NCBI GenBank assembly: GCA_002007465.1
Contig: LNAC01000032.1
Span: 7,432,519-7,496,518, forward strand
Direction: 5' to 3'
DNA length: 64,000 nt
Origin: Ailurus styani
Taxonomy: Eukaryota; Chordata; Mammalia; Carnivora; Ailuridae
This document shows positions 38,406-50,508 of this stretch, piece after piece; position 1 is the stretch's first letter, and each line of letters starts with the position of its first letter. The notes below the pieces were generated by a model. The model was not told where the DNA came from and did not search any database. It was given only the letters and a program-made list of their open reading frames with translations. Made by a program: the position numbers and the translations under genes.

Positions 38406-39853
38406 AGCCAACATGATTTTCCTGTATCTCTCCGGTTTATTTTTCTAGTCTCCTTGCCAGTACTTTCTTGAATTTCTGAAATAGTAAGTTGGGATTCTGC
38501 ATCTTGCCTTCTTCCATCTCCTATTCTACATCCCTCTCTTTTGGCTACATTAACACACTCTGGATGTGCCAACATTCTGCTACTACTTTTGTGCTCTGGC
38601 AAGAATTGGGGCAAATTAATGTTCTTTTAATTGAATGGATGGCTTCCTGGGAAATGATGGCAATTCATTTAATAGAGGTGCCTGAGCTATGAAAAGGATA
38701 AAAAAAAAAAAAAGGAAAGATGTGATGAAAGACTTTTACCCTGTGAAATGCAAAGAACATCAAGAAAGAATTAGCTGATGAGGCAATGTTTTCATAATGT
38801 GGGAACAGAATGATCAACAATCAATAGGCAAGCAAGTATACTCCAGTGAAAGAGGAAAGGAGTAAGTAATGGAAAGGAACTTTGGTGACCTCATTTACAG
38901 TTCATATTTTCCTACTGATTTGGAACATGGGGCAAAAAAACATATCTGCTTTTATATACTTAAGTTCAAAAAAATAGAAAAACAAAAAACCCACATACTA
39001 TAACACTGGTTCCTGTCTGCATATAACACAAATTTAGTGAGAATAAATCACATTGTGTAATTGAATTAGGAAGATTTCTTATAAATGCTGAAGGGTGTCA
39101 AACTTGCGATAAGTAGGTGAGACAGTTTTTAAAATTTCTTAGAAACTCAAGATTTCTAAGATTCTTTAAGGTTCCTCTGTGCGTGTGTGTGCGCACACAC
39201 AGTCATAGCTTTAAAGTCCTCTCCAATGCATGGAGGCAACCATCCGGGATGGAAGGTTAATTCTCTGGAGACACTGAACAAAAGTAGTTCTGGCCATGGG
39301 ACACGACACGAGGCACAGTGGGTGGAAAGGCTTATACACTGGACTGAACACAGGAAGAACAAGTCAGACTGTGCGTTCTAAATGGTGAGATTGCCCAGTC
39401 TTCTTCTTCCCATGCTCTGATCTCAAAGTTCTGGCAACCAGGTATATAAAGTAGGTTGGAGTTTTGAATTTTATTCTAGGTAAACTGAAAAGCATGGAAT
39501 AGATCTACATAAACTAACACTTTGGGGTAATTCAATGAAAAATTTGGTTACCTCCTCATGACTCTACAATGCAGTCTACAGGTTAACAAGTAGAGTTTCT
39601 TTTAGGGTTTTGGTGCTTAAAATTCTTACACATAAAAGCACAGCTAAGATATTTGATGGAAGTATCAAACATTCTAAACAGCCACAAACAACAAAGACAA
39701 GAGAATACGAAAACTGCAGAAAAATTGAAATCACTGAAATTTGAAAACTCAAATCAAAGCAAAATGAAAGAAAACAATAACAAAGATGTTGAATTACACT
39801 GCCCTCACCACTGCCAAAGAAAGAAAAAATAATGATATAAAAAAAGAACAAAT

Positions 39854-40032
39854 AGGGGTGCCTGGGTGGCTTAGTCAGCAGAGCGTCTGCCTTTGGCTCA
39901 GGTCATGATCCCAAGGTCCTGGGATTGAGCCCTGCATTGGGCTCCCTGCTTCTCCCTCTCCCTCTGCCTACTGTTCCCCCTGCTTGTCCTCTGTTTCTCT
40001 GTCCAATAAATAAATAAAAATCTAAAAAAAAA
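39854..40032 (+). mobile_element. Can-SINE with 15-bp TSD
   Basis: AAAAAAAGAACAAAT lies at 39839-39853 and 40033-40047. The body (CTTCTCCCTCTCCCTCTGCC) differs from the mustelid-like subtype and resembles the broader caniform form. Confidence 0.96.
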
Positions 40033-41614
40033 AAAAAAAGAACAAATTGAAAACAAGAAAGGGCTCACGGAAAATAAGCATATGACAGCCCACAGAAGGA
40101 TGGGAAGATAAAATGAAAAAAAAATAGAACACCACAACATGGGACTCTCTACTTGCTGTCCTGAGAACTTCCGAAGGATTGGGATACAGAAGACGAAGTA
40201 CCACTTCAGAAATTTCTCAAATACAACTAAGTTCTTGTGTTGAGCTGTATCTATCTTGTCTCTTTAAAAAATATTTATTGGGAAGTAATATCCTTGTCTA
40301 AGAGCTAGTAATATCCTAGATGTCACTATGATAGACAATCTAATAGTTTCTAATTACAGCTAATCCCTACCTTAATAATCTAGATAATTGTTCCAACTGA
40401 CATTTTATTTTAGCTGACAGATTTATTAATTTGTTATTATTTTCTAATTTTTAATAGTTTCTTGAAAATTATCAGCAGATCACTGTTGACTAAGTATATT
40501 GTACACTGGTAATTATATATACTTGCTAAATTTTCTTACACAAATTTCTCAAAACATAATGCTTAAGCAATAGAATGGTTTCTTTTGAACATATTAACCA
40601 CAGATGAGTAACTGTGCTTCTTTTGGGTAGGTTTGTGGTATATATTTAAATGTTCTGTGTGAGTACTTGGTTTAAATTGTTTGAATGTACAATTGATTGC
40701 TTCTCAATGTTTGTATGCCCCAAACATTTGGTCCAAAAAATCTCTAACAAAGTGCCACATTGTACTCTGGATATTTATTTGCATATATGTCCCCTAGGAC
40801 CTCCTTAAGGATGAAGAAATTGTTTTATCCCATTTTCTCAGTTCCTAGGATGGTATTTTAGCCCCAAAATGCATGCAATACACTGATAAATGAAAGTCAT
40901 CTCTCAGACACTATGGAGTTGTGGACTACATCAAACCAAACAGAGTATATAAGAGTGCAAGAAAATAACAGTAGTGTAAATATACTCTACTGGGGCTATA
41001 GATATTAAAAAAACCTCAGGGATCTGTTAGTTTTTTTATTTAGATTCAACAGAATAGAAAATGAGAAAGAAGAAGAATTAGTCTAAAATGAAGTAGAAAT
41101 TCTATGACAGATGAAGTGAATCTTAATTGTTGGGGTGAAGTGCAATTTTCAGAATAATTGTGGTTGCATATCTGAGATTCTAGTATTCACAATTTTTTAG
41201 GTTTTTAAAGTTATTTTATGTGGAATTAGGAGCAAAAAGGAAAGTTGGGGCAAAAGTAAGGTATTTACCTCTTTTCTTGGAAATTGCAAGAAAATTTGCA
41301 ATTACTCACAGGAGTTGAGCTTCTTTTTATAGAAAAAGTTTCAAATAGAATTTCTCCACACAAGCTGTGGTTTCATGTTCTTTGGATAATTTGTCAAAAC
41401 CATCCTTCCTTAATGAAGAATGAGAAACCAGAACCTACCCATTGTTCTCATTTTCTTTATTCATTGTGTTTCTAAATTTAAAAATGGGCCAATACAACTC
41501 ACCTATGACATGAAAAGAATTTTTTATCTTTGGGGTTTCTGATCCCACTCAAAAGAGGACAATTCCTCCCACCCCCAAAACACTCTCTCACACACAAACA
41601 ACACAAAGCATTAC

Positions 41615-41914
41615 CTTGAGCTATGTAAGGTGTGGTTTCCTCTTTTGGAGGGATATTTGTGGGTCGAGGTGTAGGGGCAGGAGGTCTGTTTATAATGAAA
41701 GACCAACTCCCCACTTTTTTCTTCATACTCATATTGGCCAGTATCATGTCATAGTCACTGTCTTCAATCTCAGCAAACGTGTATGGGTCTTCCTCCTTCT
41801 CCTGCTCCTTTTCATCCTTCTTTTCTTCTTCTTTGGGTTCACCTCCTATTTCTTGTCTTGCTCCGAAATCACACCAATTTTGACTTCTTTCCATTTGGCC
41901 TTCCACCATTTTCC
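41615..41914 (-). CDS. BANK1: BANK1 coding exon: charged stretch, Tyr motifs, Pro-rich
   Basis: This 300-nt exon has phase 1 on both sides. The acceptor is ATAAGCAG and the donor is CAAG|GTAATG. After the split Gly and a Lys it reads MVEGQMERSQNW, then a Glu/Lys-rich run (EEEKKDEKEQEKEEDPY). Three tyrosine motifs follow (DPYTFAEI, SDYDMIL, TPYIAQ), with RPPAPTPRPTNIPPKEE between the second and third. The order and wording of these blocks match BANK1. YTFAEI and YDMIL have hydrophobic residues at +3 and look like SH2-docking tyrosines; PPAPTPRP is a possible SH3 ligand. The charged run probably forms a single alpha helix or a disordered linker. The open frame continues about 38 codons past the donor, but that extension is cysteine-rich, unlike BANK1, and intronic. 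Confidence 0.95.
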
Positions 41915-42110
41915 CTGCTTATGAAATATTTAGATGGTGATTACTCTTCTAGTATATACAATATTGTGGATGTCCATCTGTCACTTCCTTGAAACTGCCC
42001 CCAAATAATTTATATATTGTCTCATAAAGTTAAAAGAGAAAAGTACACCATATAATTTACTAACATATCCTCCTGCAGTTTGTAATTGTTAATTTTGTTT
42101 AAAAAAAGTT

Positions 42111-42212
42111 CATAACTGGCTGACTCAGTCAGTAGAGCATGTGAATCTTCATCTCAGGGCTCTAAGTATGAGACCAATGTTGGGAGTAGAGTTTACTTAA
42201 AAATATAATCCT
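42111..42212 (+). mobile_element. Short tRNA-derived SINE, old Can-SINE type
   Basis: CTGGCTGACTCAGTCAGTAGAGCATGTG-type A-box region, ATCTCAGGGCTCTAAGTATG, then GTTGGGAGTAGAGTTTACTT and an A-rich end. Flanking AAAAAAAGTT runs may be the TSD. It is about 100 bp, shorter than the other SINEs and lacking the (CT)n section. Confidence 0.8.
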
Positions 42213-42888
42213 AAAAAAAAGTTTGCTTAAAACATGGACTTCTTTGAAAACATATAAATAAGCACATAAGTATTTTCCAGATAATTTATAAGAGATTTAA
42301 TATAAGAAAATTGAGTGATAAAACTAACCCTCAAATTCCAAATGCTTCTGAAATCTTGTTTCTCAAGCAGAATACGCTGTTTTTTGGTTTTGTTTGTTTG
42401 TTTGTTTTTCATTTGAAGTCATTTCACCTTTCATAGGGCCTGCACTGGGTGTTTTTCCTAGCATTCAATTTCTCTGAAAATGACAGGGGGAATAGCCAAA
42501 CATGCCATTACTTGGTCTCTTATAGGAAGTCTCACTATGGCTTGACAAACTGAGGTTCCAAAATGCAATTCTTGATGTCTAAAAGCCAGCATGAACCTCA
42601 TTCTTAGATAAGGAAGACTGAAAATAGGGTTTGTGACAAGGTGGCATGGATAATCAATGACTTAAAGATTAATTCATATGAAAAGAATAACCTTTTATGG
42701 TTTTAATAGTAAAATCTTTACATATTTTTTAAAGAATGTATTAAAATATTTTAGTAGCAGTTATTTAGAAGATAAAGGTATCACACACTTTGGTTAAAGA
42801 AGACAAAGGTATCACACACAAAATTTGGGAAAAAATTTGATGGATCTCTGCCACAGCAACGAGAATTTTATTAAAAATTAGACTTTTG

Positions 42889-43092
42889 GGGTGCCTAGGT
42901 GGCACAGTCATTTAAACATCTAGTCTTGTTTTCGGCTCAGATCATGATCTAAGGGTCTTGGGATTGAGTCCCTGTCAGGCTCCTTCCTCAGCTTGGATCC
43001 CGGTTGAGAGTCTCTTTCCCTCTCCTTCAGAGCCTCCCCACCCACTTTCTCTCTCTCTCTCTCTCTCTCAAATAAATAAATAAAATATTTAA
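42889..43092 (+). mobile_element. Can-SINE with 16-bp TSD
   Basis: AAAAATTAGACTTTTG is duplicated at 42873-42888 and 43093-43108. The head is GGGTGCCTAGGTGGCACAGT and the 3' part is a long (CT)n. The body is diverged, but the TSD is intact. Confidence 0.95.
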
Positions 43093-45724
43093 AAAAATTA
43101 GACTTTTGATAGATGTTTTGCTTAAAGCATTAACAAAAACAATAAAATGGAAAGAATTTCAGTTACTGAGTGAAAAATCATTGCTTTTCTGGGTTGTTCA
43201 GAGAGATTCATGCATGTGACCTAAGGGAGAACTATTTTCCTTCTTCTTTGGTGACAATCTGACCAAAAAAATTTAGGTTATTTATGGATATTTTAGTGGA
43301 AATATGTAAATGTTAAGGAGAAAGACAAGTTGTAGAGCAGAATCAAAATATATTATTTTAAGTAGTTCAGCAATTGTTTTGGGTAGGCTCACGAGGAGAG
43401 GCTGAGATCCTCTCCCAAAAGAGTCTTAGATCTGATGGTTTCAGTTAGTTTAAGCAAAGAAGTACTAAAGCCTATATACTTAGCACTAACTTCCAAATCA
43501 GCATGACTTGCCTTTCTCCCTATGAATAATATGGCACTGAGATTTTGACTTCATGACTTCTGTTTCACTGACAGCATAACAGGTGAAACCAGATTAAGTG
43601 TGTGGGAAACATTTTTACAGTGTTTCATTTTTAGCGGAATGTGTCAACTATCTTACTTTTATCAACCCATTTCCTGAGCTGTTAACTCCCTTTGTTTCTC
43701 CACCCACCTTCCTTCCCAACTCTTTCTAAAGTTGGGCTTGCACCAGAAATAACACATTTTACTTTTTTATTTCCCAGTGTATCAGATTCCACTTTCCATG
43801 TCAGAGTGGGGCCTGAACATTCTTAACTCAAGTTGTACATTAGTAAATAAAGATGAAACTAATTCACTCCTATTATTCTAACTTTTGAAAAAAAAAAAGA
43901 CGAAGACTCTATAACAAAGAGGAGAATCTTAAAAGCTGAGGAAGCCTGTTTATAGAAGTATTTGATACATTCTAATTACAGGCTGTATGGTCTTGGGTCT
44001 GAGTCAAAGTGGGATCGTAATGATTGTTGCCTTGCAAGTGTGTTGTGAAGATAAAAAGGGACAATGTGTACTTTATAAACTAAAAAGTGTTCTATAGTGT
44101 TTTATAGTCTTGTTTTCTCCAGTGAATATGCCCATAAATCCATCATGGGGAATCTGATGCTCAGGACATGAAGACGTGGCCTCTCTTTTTTGGTAATTTG
44201 AGGGCATATGGAAACTAATCTTAGAGATAATTCTGAAGGTATCACTAGCTAAAGTCAAAGATTCCAATACAAAGTCTCTGGGGGAAAAAAGGTGGTATCT
44301 TACAGTCTTACTTTCAAAGACCTTAATCAAAGAATTTTAAGAAAAAATATTGATGTTTCATTTTCCATTTATAATATTACCAATATTAGCCCTATGAAAA
44401 GATGAGATCAAAAGTAAAACTGCATAGAAAATGTAGAAGTATAGTTTTAAAACAAAAAGTGGGGATTTTTTTGTTTTATCTTGCTTTTTCTATTTGGTAC
44501 TTTCCAGAAGATATATTAGCCAATGTTATGCTTCTGGTTTTAGTTATCTGGTGAATACTCTCTATAGAGTAGTTTTAGACCTTCTAACTAATATACTATG
44601 TATAAAAATTTACATTTGGGAAAATATGATTTATTATCAGTCCCTTTAAGAGATTTAACCCGATAAAAGACAACTTTGCCTTCTTAACAATGAATTTAGT
44701 AATTACATAAAATTACTCACATGTTTAAAAAGTGAGAAAATATACCAGAATTTTACTGTTAGTGTGCTGCTTATCTATGTCTCTCTCCCCACCTCCAGTA
44801 TTGATACACTTACCTTACTGATCTGTCACAATGGTCTATAAGAGCTTGGCTCTTAGGTAATCAATAACTATTTGCTGAATGAATGAAAGAATCAGAGGAG
44901 TGCCCATGAGGTTTTCCATACTTTTCATTAAGAAGGACTTTTCATCTCTAAATACAGTGTATAACCTTAGTAAAGGTTTATGTTCATCAACTTTAACCTT
45001 TATAGAGACAGGACCTTCAAGATGCAAATGCGAAATTTCATGGCTTCAAAATTCACTTTTTTTGAACAAGTGTTTATATACTTTGTAGCCCTCTAGGACT
45101 CAAAAGCTAAAAAAGTATAATGACAAACAGAGTTGTAATAATAGAAATGTCTTTCATCTTTCTTATTAAAACTTCATTGTAAGAACACTTTTTGAATTTG
45201 GAAAGTAGATATAAAATAGTGTTCAATAAAGTGGGTGATAATTAGTGACTGTAGAGTGAACCTGGAGCTGGAAGTTTCTTAGGCTGTTGACTGTTCCAGC
45301 CAGATCAGCCCAATATGGAAGCTCCTCTGGATGATAACTGCACCAGCCCCTTCCTCCACCCCACCCCTCAACACATAGGTCACTCTTGCATTTGGGAACA
45401 ACTATGATGAGAGCCATTTAACTGTTCTTCCACTTCACAATACACTGAGTGTTCTCAGACTTTGGTCTCAAGCCAGTGTGGGATAAACCCTTTACCTCTT
45501 GCTTCCCCTGCAGCTACCAGCAGAGCGAAAGTGCCCAAGGACATTTTCAAATTTGTAAAACATTAGCCTTTTCCTTTTGCCAGACGACTAAGAGTACTTT
45601 TTTAAAAGGAAAGTTGTCATTTACTTTTCCACATGATGCTTGAGGTTCATTTTATGTGAAGAACTACAAACTCCTTCCAAGTTTTATTGCTTTACTTACT
45701 TAAAGCTTTGTAATGGGACCGTTC

Positions 45725-45870
45725 TGGAAGAAAGGGAGAGACGGGAAGAGGAAGGGAGGGAGGGTAGGAAGGTGGGGGGAGAGAGGATGAGGAGAGGAGA
45801 AAAAAGGAAAGAAAGAGAGAGAGAGGGAGAGAAAGAGAAAGGGAGGGAGGGAGGTGAGGAGGGTGGGTGA
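45725..45870 (+). repeat. 145-bp homopurine tract (GGAA/GA-rich)
   Basis: It is almost pure A/G on the plus strand (GGGAGGGAGG, GAAAGAGAGA units). In the transcript sense it is a pyrimidine tract starting about 150 nt after the donor of the 46024-46338 exon. Overlapping ORFs read only repetitive Arg/Glu/Gly or Ser/Pro/Leu and are not genes. Confidence 0.95.
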
Positions 45871-46023
45871 ATCTGTGGCAAGTATCTCTCCCTTGTTAAG
45901 GAACAGCAGGAAAGCTGCTCTTGGTTTTAAAAGCTGATCTTCCCCGCAACCCATCTGCCCCTGCACTGTACGCTGCTATGGAAGCCTGTCAAACTTCTGT
46001 TGTTGTTTTAGCCTGAAACCTAC

Positions 46024-46338
46024 CCTGTACTGTGCTGTGGGGTTTTTCCAGCTGGGAGGCAGCAGCCACAGGTCGAGGCGGGGGGAGAGGCGGTCGGCTG
46101 CTCTTGAGCGCCTCTGCTGAATTATGCTCTGGATTGTCTCCAGGAATGAACACATACAAGTCCTCATCGTACTCGTTCACAGAACTCCCACTGCCATCCT
46201 CTGCCAGGCTCTGCTCTGCCTCTGTGCCCAAGGTGTTCTCTTCTTCTTCCTTTGCCGGTTCATCGGCCTCAGCTCCTTCCGCACGCTGCCTGTGTGATGT
46301 CTGCTCGCCTGCGTGTTGAAACGCTGGGTTCTGTGCGG
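46024..46338 (-). CDS. BANK1: BANK1 coding exon: acidic tyrosine motif and PPLPPPRP
   Basis: This 315-nt exon has phase 1 on both sides, encodes about 105 residues, and is the largest in the window. The acceptor is CCTAAACAG and the donor is CAGG|GTAGGT. Reading with the split codon, it starts TAQNPAF, passes through an EEEE run near residue 31, and carries NEYDEDLYVFIPG (tyrosines near residues 57 and 62). It then has SSRPPLPPPRPV near residues 80-91 and ends STVQ. The YDxDLYVFIPG and PPLPPPRPV blocks are diagnostic of BANK1. The proline block fits an SH3-ligand class, and the tyrosines are candidate SH2 docking sites after phosphorylation. The N-terminal third is diverged and low in complexity, as expected for a disordered linker. 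Skipping this exon would preserve the frame. Confidence 0.93.
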
Positions 46339-49300
46339 CTGTTTAGGATGAAGATGGTAGATCTCATTTAAACACACCATCTGGAGGAATTTCATATTTT
46401 CTGATTTCATACAGAAGTAGTAGGGCTGTTCAATAAAGCTTTTATGAGCTGATACGGTCGAAAGCTGACAAGTGCATAATTTTAGTGAATAGTCATTCTT
46501 GGGCTTTTAAAATATTTACCAAATGAACAGTTAAAGCTTCATCATACCTTGCTACCTCACTATAAGACACATGCATACATACAATAACATTCTGGTTCTC
46601 TAGAGATATTGTTTGAGCAGATTCATATATATGTCTGTATTATTGCATTTTTATTAGAAAACAGAATAACTGACCTAACCAGTAATAAGTAAGTTATGGA
46701 AAAGGTAAATATAAAGGAAAAAATAAAGCTTAACTTGCTTGTAAATAATTCAATAATTATCATTATTATCATAACAATGTGATATTATTATTTTAGATAC
46801 AATACCAGATTGTATCTTAATTTTTAAAAACATTACTTGAGGGAAGTGTTAATATTTTTTGGTGGAGAGGGCATCAAATCACCAATAGCAGATAAATCTT
46901 TCTAATACTCAGTTCTGTCACCTATAAAATATATCCTATCCTGAAACTTAACTAAGTAATCCAAATTCCCTCCATCTTAAGAATCATGATTTCATTATTT
47001 GTTTTTATACTGTACACAATAGATACCCTCTAACCACTCAGGAGGAATTGAAAAAGGATATTATAATGCAATAACTTTAAATCTTAGAATTTGTTGTTTA
47101 AATTATCTTTATCAAAATTCTGCTTTAAATAAAGGATTCACAAAATTTTAAAATAAGGTTGGAATCTCTAAATTGGAGGGAATATGTGAATTGTTGTCAT
47201 TGTCAGTGCAATAAACGAGCAGAATATTGTTGTTTTAAAGTATTGCTAAGTTGAACTTTGGCTAAAGAAGTCAATTGGCAGAGTATGGAGAAAAAGGATT
47301 TTTTTTTAAACAATGAACATTTACTCTGTAGAAACTTTCCAGTTATGGAAGAAAATTAGTGATGAGGAAAAATCATGCGCATGATGGTATCCATATTTCT
47401 ACATGGAATTTTATTTTTTATTGTTCTTTCCTTTCATGTGAAAAAGAAGAAAGGTATAGTTTCAGTACTAGAACTGCAGACCAAGATTCATTAATTAGGA
47501 GCCTGAGCAAAGCAGCCAACAGAATGAGATCTCTTGCATAAATCTCATTCATCTTCCTTCCTCTAAATCTGAACACTGAGCCTGAAATAAAGTAGTCTCT
47601 AGAAATGTTGACAGAGTCAATGATGCAGTGACTGGAAAGGAATTATGGCCCAGGCTAGCAAAGGAACTTCACTATTTCTGTCTGGGCAAATCGATCAAAT
47701 TAGAATTACTCTCATGCTATAGGAAATTACTTGTAGCCGTCTTATGTTTATGTATTCAGTGTTTATGTTTTATGTACACACTAAGCCACAGAGCCTCCTT
47801 GGTCCTTGTCAAAATGTCCAAACTGGAATTCAGCCTTGGAGAGTTGGATGTAGTGGGTCACTGAGATTTAGCAAGCCTCATAGCGATGGTGATACCAGAG
47901 GAAATCTGCCAGCTACGGTGTGTTATGTTTCACCCCCTATCGCATTAGGGAGCCTGAGGCCTGAGTCCGGTCACAACGAATTTCAAACACAAGACAATTC
48001 CAGGTCCTAATGATCTATGGAAGGGAGGTTCTTCTCTATAAATAATTGAAATAACATTTTTCTCTTTACAGGCAGTTCTTCTGAGGATTAAATGTCATGA
48101 CAAGTAAGTTGTCATGATCATCAGTTTTATTATTATTAAAATGAAAATAAAATGTATAACTTTAAAAATTAGTGCATTGATCCATTGCTTAAATATATAG
48201 TATTATTTTGTGTTATGCCGTAACTCTTGAAGGTGTTTACTGATTTGCCAAAGTATGCGAGTTAGACATTGTATTTAATTGTATTTGATTTGCAGGTCAA
48301 TTTTCTACCATTTGAGAAACCACTGGTCAATGATGGTTAGCTGAATATCAACTATGCAGTGTTAAAAGGGCAATGCCCCATGGCCAGAGAATGCTTGACC
48401 TGTGAGATATCACCGTGCTATGAACAAACAAAGAAAGTAGTCAGAGATGGGACCGAAAGGGTTATCTACTTTTTAGATGATGAGGAGGATAAGTATGATG
48501 GGGAGGTACTGGGAAATCTGGAACAGAAAATGACCAGCTCCTTCAGGACCATAGAGTGTTAGGGCTGGCAAATGTGGAAGCTGATTATGCCGGGTTTCTT
48601 AGTAGCAGTACTGCTAACATTTTGGATCCTGTGTCCTGTGTTCTGTGTCCTGTGGGGTAAGTCCTGTGCATTGTAGGATATTTAGCAGAATTTCTGGTGT
48701 CCACCCACTGAATGCCAGTTGTAAACCTCCCTTCTCAAGTCATGATAATGAGACAGCTTCTGTTCATCCACAAGGATCCTTTTGTGGGTGGGAACTACTC
48801 ATTGAATCCCTCATTGAGAACTACTGTGCTATTGGAATAACCCAGGGGACAGCCGAGGGCACCTGGACCGGGAGAAGTGATGGCAGAGTAAGGAACAACT
48901 GAATGCTGGCTCTGCTGTGAAGGTAGAGACAACAGTACTGTCTGATTGTATTGGATGTGGGGTGAGAGAGGAAGTAAAAAGGCCTAGGGAAACTCCCAGG
49001 TTTTTGGACAAAATTAAACAAGGAGAGAATCTTCCCTTACTGAGACGGGAAAGTCAGCAGGTAGTGTAGGTTTGAAAAGGTCAGGCATTAGGGTTTTGGG
49101 ATTGGGAAATGGTGAGTGGGAGATGCCTATCAGGCATGTTGGTGAAGATGCTGAGCAAGCTATTGTATATCAGGGGAATCTGGAATAATAGGTAGAGTTA
49201 TATACATGAGGGAAGACTGAATGGGTCTTCAGACATTAGAATATAGAACTACATCCTATTATAGCCAGTAACGACCTTAGAGAGAGTTGTAGTCCAAGCT

Positions 49301-49654
49301 TCCCATTGCCTATTGGAGAAAACCAAGGTCTGAAAAGAATGTGATATTGTTTTTAAAAAACTGAAAAAACAGAGCTGTCAAATAGTCAGAATATTTGCAT
49401 CAGCCTGATTTGTGTATTCTCTCTGGGTAGGAAAGATTGGTGTTTGATTATTTAACACTGAACTTAATAGAAGTATTAAATTAGCAAGATAATGTAGTAA
49501 CTTCTCTACTATATTATAAATTAAAAGTCATTCAGTTAATTATATGCCTTTCCATGCTCTCCTATGCTCTCTTCAGTCTTATTTTACCAGTTACATGTAC
49601 CTTAATACAGATGCTACATTTATACCTATATTCCTAATATCCAGGAACACTTAC
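46339..49654. other. BANK1 intron, mostly unassigned
   Basis: This 3.3 kb intron contains a MER5A (48591-48829) and old diverged repeat-like sequence near 49050-49330. Nothing else was recognised. Confidence 0.6.
48591..48829 (-). mobile_element. MER5A with internal expansion
   Basis: TCCTGTGCATTGTAGGATAT, CCACCCACTGAATGCCAGTT and GAACTACTGTG show the MER5A order. A CCTGTGT-type tandem (48628-48655) is inserted, making it longer than the other two copies. Confidence 0.8.
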
Positions 49655-49733
49655 TAGGAGAAGATGTAAGTAATGAGGTAATATCATCTTCATAGTCATT
49701 TTCTTGCTCATCATTTCTTCTAACTTCTGGGAT
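49655..49733 (-). CDS. BANK1: BANK1 coding exon (first of nine in window)
   Basis: This exon encodes 26 residues plus one base, from IPEVRRNDEQ through ENDYEDDITS to a SSP end. The acceptor is a TTTTTCAG and the donor is A|GTAAGT, with phase 0 in and phase 1 out. The NDEQENDYEDDI core matches the acidic tyrosine segment that follows the ankyrin region in BANK1, a cytoplasmic B-cell adaptor that is tyrosine-phosphorylated by LYN and helps link B-cell receptor signalling to calcium release. The preceding ankyrin-region exon was not found in the 14 kb upstream, so it probably lies outside the window. The acidic context of the tyrosine suits a Src-family kinase site, which is inference. Confidence 0.85.
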
Positions 49734-50094
49734 CTGAAAAACAAATGAATGTAATTTTTAATAATATCCGTTAATCTTAATATAGCTGCATCTATATACA
49801 CAAATGGAAAGTTAATACCTGTGGAAATAATTGTTTTAGTTTTTATTTAAATACTTTGATTATATTACGTATCTTAGCTATTATATTTGTGCCATCTACA
49901 ATAGTTCAATGACACAAAGTATTAAAAATATAACTGTGGCAATAGAACATTTATAATAGATAAAAAATTAACTTAACAATGAAGCTTATTAACAACTATT
50001 TAAAATTCAAAACAGTAGTCATGAAATTTAGGTGCAATAAATAAGTTTTAAATAAAATTGAACATGACTATTTCTCTTGAAAGCAATGAGCTTT

Positions 50095-50316
50095 TGGGGT
50101 ACCCGGGTGGCTCAGTTGGTTAAGCAGTTGCCTTTGGCTCAGGTCATGATCCCAGGGTCCTGGGATCGAGTTCCGAATTGGGCTCCTTGCCAAGCAAGGA
50201 GGCTGCTTCTCCCTCTGCCTCTGCCTGCCACTCTGCCTGCTTGTGCTCTCTCTCTCTCTGACAAATAAATAAATAAAATCTTTTAAAAAAAGACAAAACA
50301 AAACAAAACAAAAAAA
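50095..50316 (+). mobile_element. Can-SINE, first of a tandem pair
   Basis: It is full length, and its tail continues into (AAAAC)n. The target CAATGAGCTTT occurs at 50084-50094 and 50317-50327. Confidence 0.95.
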
Positions 50317-50328
50317 CAATGAGCTTTC

Positions 50329-50508
50329 AGGGGTACCTGGGGGGCTCAGTTGGTTAAGTATCTACCTTGTGCTCAGGTCATGATGCTTGGGATGGAATCC
50401 CGCATCTAGCTCCCTGCTCAGTGGGGAGTCTGTTTCTCCCTCTGCCCTGCTCATGCTCTCTTTCTCAAATAAATAAATAAAATCTTAAAAACAAAACAAA
50501 ACAAAAAC
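50329..50508 (+). mobile_element. Can-SINE, second of a tandem pair
   Basis: It starts CAGGGGTACCTGGGGGGCTC immediately after the TSD of the first SINE and ends in another (AAAAC)n tail followed by CCAAGAGCTTTC, an imperfect third copy of the target. Confidence 0.93.

Larger units (their letters stand above)
28544..41614. other. Largest complete BANK1 intron in window
   Basis: This 13 kb intron contains MIR pieces (about 29100-29155, 36785-36890, 37330-37545), a (CAAAA)n run (32910-32947) and SINEs at 33554, 36902 and 39854. It also holds a MER5A (34168), an L1 tail (35990-36405) and an LTR-like repeat (about 37650-38405). The stretches 29800-33500 and 40050-41600 show nothing assignable. 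Confidence 0.6.
41915..46023. other. BANK1 intron with two SINEs and a purine tract
   Basis: This 4.1 kb intron holds SINEs at 42111-42212 and 42889-43092 and a 145-bp purine tract at 45725-45870. The rest is AT-rich and unassigned. Confidence 0.6.
5979..49733 (-). other. BANK1: BANK1 gene body, 3' half, nine-exon model
   Basis: This is the span of the assembled partial gene. Joined exon length is 1146 nt: 381 codons and a stop, with no in-frame stop or phase conflict across eight GT-AG introns. BANK1 is known as a B-lymphocyte scaffold that binds LYN, PLCG2 and IP3 receptors, and human variants are associated with systemic lupus erythematosus. Only the C-terminal half is in the window; no promoter or first exon is present. 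Nothing in the sequence suggests a pseudogene: introns are intact and the frame is open. Confidence 0.9.

Noticed and set aside
38285..38614. 109-codon minus-strand ORF
   Set aside because: It overlaps an LTR-like ancient repeat and unassigned flank, and the peptide resembles no family I know. Treated as chance.
41499..41614. Extension of the BANK1 exon frame beyond the donor
   Set aside because: A consensus donor lies at 41614 and the next exon continues the protein exactly. The extension is intronic.
43051..43080. (CT)n run considered as an independent microsatellite or CRISPR-like repeat
   Set aside because: It is the pyrimidine section of the SINE at 42889-43092. No spaced direct repeats of CRISPR type occur anywhere in the window.
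45640..45966. Several overlapping ORFs on both strands, Arg/Glu/Gly or Ser/Pro/Leu rich
   Set aside because: They are translations of the homopurine tract; their composition simply follows the repeat.
50068..50319. Paired ORFs on both strands
   Set aside because: Both read through the SINE at 50095-50316; the repeated peptide is a SINE signature, not a gene.
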